Below, in pieces: positions 9,414 through 16,586 of a stretch of 64,000 nt of DNA. Position 1 is the stretch's first letter. Every line of letters begins with the position of its first letter. The notes under the pieces were generated by a model. That model saw only the letters and a program-made list of their open reading frames with translations, did not search any database and was not told the DNA's origin. Made by a program: the position numbers and the translations under genes. This DNA is from a bacterium (GTDB lineage: Bacteria > Planctomycetota > UBA1135 > UBA2386): the NCBI GenBank assembly GCA_030432695.1, contig JAUILN010000002.1, positions 434,001 through 498,000 on the forward strand, written 5' to 3'.

Positions 9414-12400
9414 TCACCGCGCGGTGAACACCAACACGCCGGGCCCCGCGCTGCCGTCCGCGGCCACGCGCAACGTCGCGTAGCTCTCCACCAGGTGCTG
9501 CGCCTGCCGCGACGGCCCGGGCAGCACGCGCGCGAACTCGGCCATCTGCAGCCGGTAGTCCCCGGGCGGCAGATCCATCGTCAGGCGTCCGTCGACGATC
9601 TGCTGGTCGAGCACCCAGACACGGCCTGCCACCTCGCCAGCCTCGCGGGTCACCCGCACTCCGAATGGCGGCGGTCCGATCAGGTGCCGCATCGACGACC
9701 ACGAGCCCTCGGTCGGGATCGCCTCGGGATCGACCGCGACGTCGACATGCACGGTCCCCGGCAGCGCGATGGCACCGATGTCGACGTCCTGGTCGCGGGC
9801 GACGGAAACCGGCACGGCGACGGCCAGCGGCTCGACGCCATCGTGGAACCGCAGCACGAAGCGGCCGGGGGCGACGTCGTGGAAGACGAACGAGCCGTCC
9901 TCCGCGACACGGGCATCGGCATGGCCATCGCCGCTCATGCGCCGCCGCGACGGCATCCGGAGGTTCTCACCCATCGCCCACGACGGCACCAGCCACGCGG
10001 AGATCCGGCGGTTCACGTCCGGGTTCGCGGGCACTTCGAGCCGCCCCCGGACCGACGCACTGTCCATCACGAAGTCGAGCCTCACCGTCTCGCCGGGCCG
10101 CACCTCGACATCCCGCGGGCCACTCGCGCGCACGTCGTGCCGCGCGCTCGCCAACCGTGCCCAGAACCGCCAGCTCCCCGCCGTCGCCACCCGGAAGCGA
10201 AACGTGCCGTCGCGGTCGCTCCACTCGAACGGCTGGTCGGACTGCAACACCCTCGGCGCGACCTCCTCCTCGGCCGGCGCAGACGCAGGCCCGATCGGCT
10301 CGGCCCACACCTGCACGCGCGCCAGCGCCTCACCGCGCCGCATCACCCGCCCCTCCACGAACCCCGGCGCCGGCAGCTCGAGTTCGCAGTCGACCGCCTG
10401 CCCCGCACCCACCTCGATCTCGCGACCGATCCCGAACCGCTCACCGAGCCGCGTTGCCCCCGCCGCCGGCTGCAGCACGCCACGCGCACTCCGCTCGCTG
10501 CCGACCGCCACCACGTCGAGCACGTAGCGACCGACCTCCAGCGCTCCGAGTTCGAACCGGCCACCGGCGCCCACCGCCGCCGCCGCAGCGACCCGCGACT
10601 GCGCCTGTCCATCGCTCAGCAGGCTGGCCTCCACGCGGAACGACTCCCCGCTCCACGCCTCCCAGCCACTCACCACGCCCGACACCGTCCCCGCCGCCGG
10701 CAACACCAGCTCCACAGCCGCCGGCAGAACTCCCGCCTCGAAGCCCTCCTGCACGAACAGCCCGCGGCCGTCGAAAGCCCGCACCACCAGCGCCGCATCG
10801 GCATCGCAGTCGAGCACCACCTCGCCCCGCGCATCGGTCTCGCGCGCCTCCGCGTCGTCCGACGGTCCGAACGCGCGGCCCTCTCCCGTCTCGCGCACCA
10901 GCACGCCAACGAACTGCTGCATCCGGAACAGCGCCTCGGGATCGTTCCACCAACTCACCGCGAGCCCCGGGCGCGGCACGCCCTCTGCGTCGACCACCCG
11001 CACGGTGACCGCGCGCGCCACCGCGTCGAGCCGCAGCACCACCGGCTGTGTATCGATCGACTTCGCCACGTGCCAGCGCGAACGCCCGTGCTCCCCGGCG
11101 TCGGCGCGCAGCATCACCTGCCCGTTCTGCATCGGGCCGATGCGGAACGAGCCGTCTGCCGCCACCGGGAAGCGCTCGCCCAACCTCGCCAACAGCGCCG
11201 TGAGCCCCCCATCCCGGAAAGGCCTGGCCCGCACCTCGATCCCCACCGACTCCGCTGCGACGCCCGCCGGCAGGTCGACCACCCGGCCGACGATCGCATT
11301 GTGCGGCGGGAAGCGGATCTCCACCGGTTCGCCGGTGACCTTCACCTGCGGCGTGGTCGTCATGTGAGCGGGATGCTCGACGCGTGGGTGGAACACCTTC
11401 CGACCCACCGCCTCGAACGCGAAGCGCCCGAACGCGTCGGTGGTCGTCTCCGCCCGCGGCCCACGAAAGGTGCTCACTCCCGCCGCATCCACCAGCACCC
11501 GCGCACCGCTCACCGGCACACCCTCGAAGTCGAGCACCACGCCATCGAACCGCGGCGCCGCCGCCAACCGCACGTCGCCGAGATCGCGCACGCCACCCGC
11601 CGGCAGCGCGAGGTTCTGGATCTCGGTGAGGTGCCCCGGCGCGAACACCTCGAAGCCGATCAACTGGGTCGGCAACCGCTCGATCACCACCACGCCCTCG
11701 GCGTCGGCGGTGAAGTCCAGGAACTCGTCGCCCGCGTCGCTCAACAGGCCGAAGCGCGGCGCGTCGCCCCCCGCCTGCCACGCATCGCTGCGCACCACCG
11801 CGCGCGCGCCGGCGAGCGGAGCCTCGCGCACCGCATCGACCACGCGGAACCGCAGCCCGAACGGCGGCCCCACCTGCAGCTCGCCGAGCTGGAGTTCGCC
11901 GCGCACCGGCCCGTCCCCGCGCTCGAGCACCACGCCACGCGGCATGCGCTCGTGCTCGCCGACCGCCAGCACCCACTCGCGTTGCAGGCCGTCGACCGCG
12001 ACCGCGAAGCGACCTTCCTTGTCGGTCACCCCCTCGAACCGCGGCTCGGGCTCGCCCGCGGCGTTCCGCTCGAGCACCACCAGCGGCACCCTGCGCAGCG
12101 GGAAGGGCGTCTGCGGCGGCACGCCGCGGATCAATCGGCCGACGATCCGGGAGCGCTCACCCACCTCGGTCTCCGGCAGGCGACTGCGCGCGGCGGATGC
12201 GTCTGCCCCATTCTCCACCGGCGACGTCTCCACCGGCGACGGCCCCACCGGCTCGGCCGCGTCGCCCGCCGCCTCGCGCGCCGCCTGAGACGCCTTCGCG
12301 ACCCGTGGCCCCGCCATCTCCGGCGCATCCGCCGGCCCGGAGTTCAGCCAGGCGACGGCCACTCCGCACAACACCAACAGGGCAACGAACGGCAGCAGGT

Positions 12401-12416
12401 TCCAGGACGCGCGCAT
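9414..12416 (-). CDS. Carboxypeptidase-regulatory-like repeat protein
   Basis: 1000 residues from ATG at 12416. The N-terminal hydrophobic helix (LLPFVALLVLCGVAVAWLNS) suggests a signal anchor. An Ala/Glu/Pro-rich linker to about residue 85 precedes Ig-like units: 'GRLIRGVPPQTPFPLRRVPLVVL', 'TDKEGRFAVAVDGL', 'GVVLDFEGVPVSGARVLVDA', 'TDAFGRFAFEAVG', 'GFVEGRVMRRGEALARVQVW' and 'AEDGSFVFHDVAPGRFVLRF'. It ends PPGDYRLQM...PGVLVFTAR, the same C-terminal pattern as its neighbours. It is the first gene of the five-gene tandem series, and the 129 bases before it, shared divergently with the ribonuclease gene, probably hold the promoters for both. Function unknown. Confidence 0.88.
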   Translation of the reverse strand: MRASWNLLPFVALLVLCGVAVAWLNSGPADAPEMAGPRVAKASQAAREAAGDAAEPVGPSPVETSPVENGADASAARSRLPETEVGERSRIVGRLIRGVPPQTPFPLRRVPLVVLERNAAGEPEPRFEGVTDKEGRFAVAVDGLQREWVLAVGEHERMPRGVVLERGDGPVRGELQLGELQVGPPFGLRFRVVDAVREAPLAGARAVVRSDAWQAGGDAPRFGLLSDAGDEFLDFTADAEGVVVIERLPTQLIGFEVFAPGHLTEIQNLALPAGGVRDLGDVRLAAAPRFDGVVLDFEGVPVSGARVLVDAAGVSTFRGPRAETTTDAFGRFAFEAVGRKVFHPRVEHPAHMTTTPQVKVTGEPVEIRFPPHNAIVGRVVDLPAGVAAESVGIEVRARPFRDGGLTALLARLGERFPVAADGSFRIGPMQNGQVMLRADAGEHGRSRWHVAKSIDTQPVVLRLDAVARAVTVRVVDAEGVPRPGLAVSWWNDPEALFRMQQFVGVLVRETGEGRAFGPSDDAEARETDARGEVVLDCDADAALVVRAFDGRGLFVQEGFEAGVLPAAVELVLPAAGTVSGVVSGWEAWSGESFRVEASLLSDGQAQSRVAAAAAVGAGGRFELGALEVGRYVLDVVAVGSERSARGVLQPAAGATRLGERFGIGREIEVGAGQAVDCELELPAPGFVEGRVMRRGEALARVQVWAEPIGPASAPAEEEVAPRVLQSDQPFEWSDRDGTFRFRVATAGSWRFWARLASARHDVRASGPRDVEVRPGETVRLDFVMDSASVRGRLEVPANPDVNRRISAWLVPSWAMGENLRMPSRRRMSGDGHADARVAEDGSFVFHDVAPGRFVLRFHDGVEPLAVAVPVSVARDQDVDIGAIALPGTVHVDVAVDPEAIPTEGSWSSMRHLIGPPPFGVRVTREAGEVAGRVWVLDQQIVDGRLTMDLPPGDYRLQMAEFARVLPGPSRQAQHLVESYATLRVAADGSAGPGVLVFTAR

Positions 12417-12545
12417 CGGCGGGCCATCGGATCAGGGCGTGGCCGGACGGTCCACCACCCCGAACCACGGCGAGGCAACACTCCCGAGCTTGCGCAGTCG
12501 GAGCCACGCGGGTCTCGTCAAGACTTCCTCCGACCCGCACTCCCC

Positions 12546-13040
12546 ATGACCGAACCGACACCTCGCAAACCCCTCGGCCTTCTCGGTGGCCTGCTCGTGT
12601 TGATCCTCGGCGCCTTCGGCTACCTGCAGCTCGAAGGCGACGGCAAGCAGCAATCGAACACCGCGACCGAGCAGTCGACGCCGCAGCAAAGTGCGCCGCA
12701 GCAGACCGCGCCGACCGACGCGCCCACCGAGAACTCGACTCGCCACGCCTGGGTGAACGGCCCCGACGGCCGACTCGACCTCGCCCCCACCCTCGAGCGC
12801 ATCGAGCGCGGCGAGAAGCACCCGCACCGCAACGACGGCTCGGTGTTCCAGAACCGCGAGCGCCGCCTGCCCGCCAAACCGCGCGGCTACTACCACGAGT
12901 ACGTCCACCCCACCCCCAGCACGTCCGGCCCCGGCGCGCAACGCGTGGTGATCGGCGACGACCGCGACGTGTGGTACACCCCCGACCACTACGAGACCTT
13001 CCAGGAGGTCGAGTGGACCTTCCGGACCGCCCCGCGATGA
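12546..13040 (+). CDS. RNase Sa/barnase-type guanyl-specific ribonuclease, membrane-anchored
   Basis: 164 residues. A hydrophobic helix (residues 10-26) and a Gln/Ser/Thr/Pro-rich linker (to about 64) precede a domain that aligns with Streptomyces RNase Sa: 'DGSVFQNRERRLP', 'GYYHEYVHPTP', 'RVVIGDDRD' and 'WYTPDHYETF'. By alignment the catalytic residues are Glu118, Arg133 and His148, all present. Such enzymes cleave RNA 3' of guanosine by a 2',3'-cyclic intermediate and act outside the cytoplasm. The stop codon overlaps the ATG of the barstar-like gene (ATGA), so toxin and inhibitor are translationally coupled. The start was chosen because it includes the helix and has no upstream in-frame alternative nearby. 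Possible roles are defence, competition or RNA scavenging; the sequence does not decide between them. Confidence 0.9.
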   Translation: MTEPTPRKPLGLLGGLLVLILGAFGYLQLEGDGKQQSNTATEQSTPQQSAPQQTAPTDAPTENSTRHAWVNGPDGRLDLAPTLERIERGEKHPHRNDGSVFQNRERRLPAKPRGYYHEYVHPTPSTSGPGAQRVVIGDDRDVWYTPDHYETFQEVEWTFRTAPR

Positions 13041-13417
13041 ACCCCGCCGCGCTCACCTTCACCGACGACCCACCCCCGGCCGACCACCGCGTCGTCACGC
13101 TCCCCACCGACCTCACCGACCGCTCGATCCTGTTCGCCGCCCTCGCCGACGGCCTCGATCTCCCGACCTGGTTCGGCCGCAACTGGGACGCCCTCGCCGA
13201 CAGCCTGTCGAGCTACGAAGACCCCGCGAGCCCGCCGATCACCCTCGTCCATCCCGACTTGCCGCTCTGCGACGAAGACGACCTCGCCACCTACCTCGAG
13301 GTGCTGATCGAAGCCCTGGAGCGACGCCGGGAGCAACCCGCGCTGCAGCCCACTCTGGCCGCGAGCTTCCCCACTGCCGCCCGCGCGCGGATCACGGCGC
13401 TGCTGGCAGAGCCCTGA
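13037..13417 (+). CDS. Barstar-family ribonuclease inhibitor
   Basis: 126 residues, no signal peptide, acidic, as expected for a cytoplasmic inhibitor. The segment LPTWFGRNWDALADSL (residues 42-57) matches the barstar helix-2 region; Asp51 and Asp55 align with the Asp35 and Asp39 that enter the barnase active site. The family fold is a small alpha/beta protein that plugs the ribonuclease site. The start overlaps the stop of the upstream ribonuclease by 4 bases, which fixes both the start and the partnership. It should protect the cell from enzyme that has not yet been exported. Some barstar-like proteins have other partners, but the neighbour here is a canonical target. Confidence 0.92.
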   Translation: MNPAALTFTDDPPPADHRVVTLPTDLTDRSILFAALADGLDLPTWFGRNWDALADSLSSYEDPASPPITLVHPDLPLCDEDDLATYLEVLIEALERRREQPALQPTLAASFPTAARARITALLAEP

Positions 13418-13546
13418 CAGCGCCGGCCTGCCATCGCGGCAGTGCGGCAGATCGCCTAGGGCGCTGCAACCGACTGCCTCGGAGCACCTTGGAGCCAATC
13501 GGCCCACCCCGCTCCCACCCGGCACGCCCGGTGCCAAGCGCGCGCC

Positions 13547-14665
13547 ATGGCCGGCCCGTCCACCCGCGAACTGACCCGTTCCGTCCTGCTCCCCGTGCTG
13601 TTCGGCCTCGGCGCACCCGCCGGCGCCCTGGCAGCCGGCGGCCTCCCGGCCGAGGCCCCGCCCCCCGGCCTGATCGAGCAGCAGGCCGCCGAGACCCGCA
13701 CCACCGACCTCGGGATCGTCGGCCCCTACCGCCTGCTCGCCGAGCTGGGCGCGGGCGGCATGGGTACCGTCTACCTCGCCGAGCAGCGCGACCCGGTGCT
13801 CCGCCACGTGGCGCTGAAGGTCGCCCACCCCGACCTCGACAGCCCCGAGTTCCGCCGCCAGTTCCTGATCGAGCGGCAGGCCCTCGCCCTGGTGAACCAC
13901 GACCACGTGGCGCGGCTCTACGACGCCGGCGAGACCAGCGACGGCGCGCCCTGGTTCGCGATGGAGCTGGTGAAGGGCGATGACCTGCTCGGCTACTGCG
14001 ACCGCAACGGCCTCGGCCTCGAGGCCCGCCTCGAGCTGCTCGCCGAGGTTGCCGACGCGGTCGACCACCTGCACCGGGTGGGCATCCAGCACCGCGACCT
14101 GAAGCCCGACAACGTGTTGGTTGCCGAACGCGACGGCCGCCCGGTGCCGAAGATCGTCGACTTCGGCCTGGCGAGCGTGGACCGGGTGGTGCCGGGCGAC
14201 GAGCTGGTGGGCACGCCGACCCACATGGCGCCCGAGCAGTTCACCCTGCCTGCCCACCAGATCGACCCCCGCGCCGACGTGCACGCGCTCGGCGTGATGC
14301 TCTACCAGCTCACGATCGGCGCCCTGCCGTTCCGCCCGCGCACCGCCAACTCCCGCAGCGACGGCCCCACGGTCTTCGAAACCAGCCGCCGCCACCTGCC
14401 GCGTCCCAGCGAGCGCCTCGGCGACGCCGACGTGGAGACCGATAGGGTGACCGAGCTCCGCGGCACCACCCCGCGCCGCCTGGCGCGCCTGCTCGAGAAG
14501 ACCGGCCTCGACGAGCTGGCCCTCGAGGCCACCGCCGGCGACCGGACGGCGCGCACCGCATCGGCCCGTGAGTTCGCCGCCCGCCTGCGCACCGCCAACC
14601 GCGGCGTCGCCCGGCTGGAGACCCGCGGCGTGCGGGGTCTGCTGCAGCGTCTCTTGGGTGCGTGA
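13547..14665 (+). CDS. Hanks-type serine/threonine protein kinase
   Basis: 372 residues. The kinase domain begins near residue 59. Visible motifs are the Gly loop GAGGMG (68-73), Lys91 in VALKV, Glu109, HRDLKPDN (182-189), DFG (205-207) and APE (228-230), so it should be active. The N-terminal 50 residues are Ala/Pro-rich with a weak hydrophobic stretch; no clear membrane helix or sensor domain follows the kinase domain. The C-terminal part beyond about residue 270 has Arg-rich helices. It lies 130 bases after the barstar gene on the same strand; a functional link is not shown. A hairpin overlaps its stop codon. Likely a cytoplasmic regulator; its substrate is unknown. Confidence 0.93.
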   Translation: MAGPSTRELTRSVLLPVLFGLGAPAGALAAGGLPAEAPPPGLIEQQAAETRTTDLGIVGPYRLLAELGAGGMGTVYLAEQRDPVLRHVALKVAHPDLDSPEFRRQFLIERQALALVNHDHVARLYDAGETSDGAPWFAMELVKGDDLLGYCDRNGLGLEARLELLAEVADAVDHLHRVGIQHRDLKPDNVLVAERDGRPVPKIVDFGLASVDRVVPGDELVGTPTHMAPEQFTLPAHQIDPRADVHALGVMLYQLTIGALPFRPRTANSRSDGPTVFETSRRHLPRPSERLGDADVETDRVTELRGTTPRRLARLLEKTGLDELALEATAGDRTARTASAREFAARLRTANRGVARLETRGVRGLLQRLLGA

Positions 14666-14690
14666 CGGGGGCGACCCGCCCCTACGCACC
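14657..14690 (+). terminator. Hairpin over the kinase stop codon
   Basis: An interrupted palindrome, outer stem GGTGCGT/ACGCACC and inner stem GGGGCG/CGCCCC around a 3-base loop. It starts in the last codons of the kinase gene and ends 25 bases past its stop. No T-run follows. It may terminate transcription or be a short dispersed repeat. Confidence 0.5.
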
Positions 14691-14889
14691 GCCGCAAGGG
14701 TCTTCCGCCCAACCCAGGCCGCGGCAGTCGTTTCGGACCGATTACGAGACCGCCACGCGGTGAACACCCGAAGCCCCCCCCACAACGCCGGGCCTTTGGG
14801 TTATGCAGGAGGGTCCACCCCAAGCGCGGCGCCTCCCCACCCCTCGGCGTCGGGCCCTTTCGCCGGCTCCTTCACCGCCCCCGCCCAAC

Positions 14890-16536
14890 ATGCGGACCCT
14901 CGCTCCTTCCGCGGCGCTGCTCGCCGCGCTCGTCCCCGCGGCGCTCAGCGCCCAAGTCGTCCCCAACGGCTCGTTCACCACCACCGGGCAGGGCTGTCCC
15001 GCACCGGTGGGCGGCGCCCTCTACGAGCTGTTCTCCGGCACGGGAACCGGCGATCTCGCGGGCCTGTCGGTGATGTTCACCCCCACCGGCGACGGCTGGA
15101 CCATCCAGAGCGGCGGCAGCTTCGAAGCGGCCTTCACCGGCACCGACCTGGGCCTGGTGGACGACCAGCTCGCCAATGTGGCGTTGCCCTTCGGCTTCCC
15201 CTTCCCGGGCGTCGGCACCCTCACCACGCTCGACATCGACTCCAATGGCCGCGCCGGCCGCCTGCAGGGCTCCGACTTCAGCCAGACGGTGGACGAGCTG
15301 CTCAATGGCAGCGACGTGATCCTGGCGCCCTGGTGGGACGACCTCGATCCATTGCCCGGCTCGAGCGTGCACACCACGGCGTTCACCGGCGGCCCCCTGG
15401 GCTCGAACCGCTTCGTCGTCACCTGGGACCGCGTGCAGCAGTACCCGCTGGTGGGCGACCAGAACACCTTCCAGATCCAGCTGTTCGACGACGGCAGCAT
15501 GGTGTGGAGCTGGCAGACCGGCTGCGCCGACAACGCGCTGGTGGGTCTCTCCACGGGCGGCGGCGTGCCCGACCCGGGCGCCACCGATTGGAGCACCGCG
15601 CTGCCGCTCACCTTCACCGGCCTCGGCGGCCGCCCGCTCAGCCTGATGGCGCAGCCGGGCACCCTGCCGGTGATCGGCCAGACCTTCGGTATCGAGACCC
15701 ACGAGATCCCCAGCGGCGCCACCTTCGGCGCCTTCAACCTCGCCTTCCTGCCGCTGGAGGTCAGCCTGGCCCCGATCGGCGCGCCGGGCTGCTTCAACCT
15801 CACCTTCAGCGACCTGCAGCTGCCGCTCACCCTCAATGGCACGGCCCCGGCACTCAGCACCGTGTCGATCCCGAACATCCCGTCGATCGCGGGCGGCACG
15901 CTCTTCACCCAGGCCCTGGTGGCCGTGCCCGGCATCAACCGCCTCGGCGTGATCTCGTCCGACCGCGGCGAGATCCTCATCGGCCGCCGCTGCGGCGTGG
16001 TGATGGAGGCGGTGGGCGCCAACTCCTTCAACGCCGACACCCAGTCGGGCTTCTGGCGCATCGCCAACAACTCCGGCCAACAGATCACCGCAGTGACCCT
16101 CGACTGGTCGACGACCCCGGACCAGGACCAGCTGCCCCGCGCGTTCGACACCGACCAGATCTCGATGGGCGATCGGTTCGACGGCGGCAACAGCCAGACC
16201 CCCGGTTGCCTCGGCACCTACCGCAATGCCTGCGACGTGCTGACGGGCCTCGACTATGCGGGCTCGATGGCGTCAGCCTGCGATCCCGCGGCCCTGACCG
16301 GCTTCGTGGGCAGCAACCCCGGCAGCGCGCCTGGCGAGTTCCAGACGCTGGACTTCGCCTTCACCGACTTCGACAGCGGCGAACTCTTCGAGTTCGACTG
16401 CGACACCGACCGGGGTGTGGGGATCAATGGCGCGGAGATGCGCGGCCTGGTCGTCACGGTGACGCTGGCGGATGGCTGTGCGGTGCGTGGTGTGCTGCGT
16501 GAGAATGGCGCGCAGACGAGTCGCGTCGAACTCTGA
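14890..16536 (+). CDS. Exported protein with NIDO-like segment and internal copy of the shared C-terminal module
   Basis: 548 residues from ATG at 14890, chosen because it starts the signal peptide MRTLAPSAALLAALVPAALSA. Residues about 60-230 ('VALPFGFPFPG', 'APWWDDLDP', 'FQIQLFDDGSMVWSW', 'NALVGLSTGGG') resemble a nidogen-type (NIDO) beta domain. The next stretch ('MAQPGTLPVIGQTFGIE', 'LSLAPIGAPGCFNL', 'IPSIAGGTLFTQALV') resembles the module that ends other exported proteins here, but lies internally. A Cys-containing C-terminal region follows ('PGCLGTYRNACDV', 'DFAFTDFDSGELFEFDCDTD'). It is convergent with the next gene, 50 bases apart. Extracellular function unknown. Confidence 0.85.
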   Translation: MRTLAPSAALLAALVPAALSAQVVPNGSFTTTGQGCPAPVGGALYELFSGTGTGDLAGLSVMFTPTGDGWTIQSGGSFEAAFTGTDLGLVDDQLANVALPFGFPFPGVGTLTTLDIDSNGRAGRLQGSDFSQTVDELLNGSDVILAPWWDDLDPLPGSSVHTTAFTGGPLGSNRFVVTWDRVQQYPLVGDQNTFQIQLFDDGSMVWSWQTGCADNALVGLSTGGGVPDPGATDWSTALPLTFTGLGGRPLSLMAQPGTLPVIGQTFGIETHEIPSGATFGAFNLAFLPLEVSLAPIGAPGCFNLTFSDLQLPLTLNGTAPALSTVSIPNIPSIAGGTLFTQALVAVPGINRLGVISSDRGEILIGRRCGVVMEAVGANSFNADTQSGFWRIANNSGQQITAVTLDWSTTPDQDQLPRAFDTDQISMGDRFDGGNSQTPGCLGTYRNACDVLTGLDYAGSMASACDPAALTGFVGSNPGSAPGEFQTLDFAFTDFDSGELFEFDCDTDRGVGINGAEMRGLVVTVTLADGCAVRGVLRENGAQTSRVEL

Positions 16537-16586
16537 GCCTGCCGCTTGGGCCAGGCGCCGAGCCCCGCGCCGGCACTTCGACCCGG

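Noticed and set aside
12432..12989. Minus-strand ORF of 185 codons opposite the ribonuclease
   Set aside because: It is a shadow; the plus strand encodes a ribonuclease with all catalytic residues.
12546..14665. Three-gene defence operon of ribonuclease, barstar and kinase
   Set aside because: The kinase is 130 bases away with its own context and no sequence link to the pair; only the ribonuclease-barstar coupling is supported.
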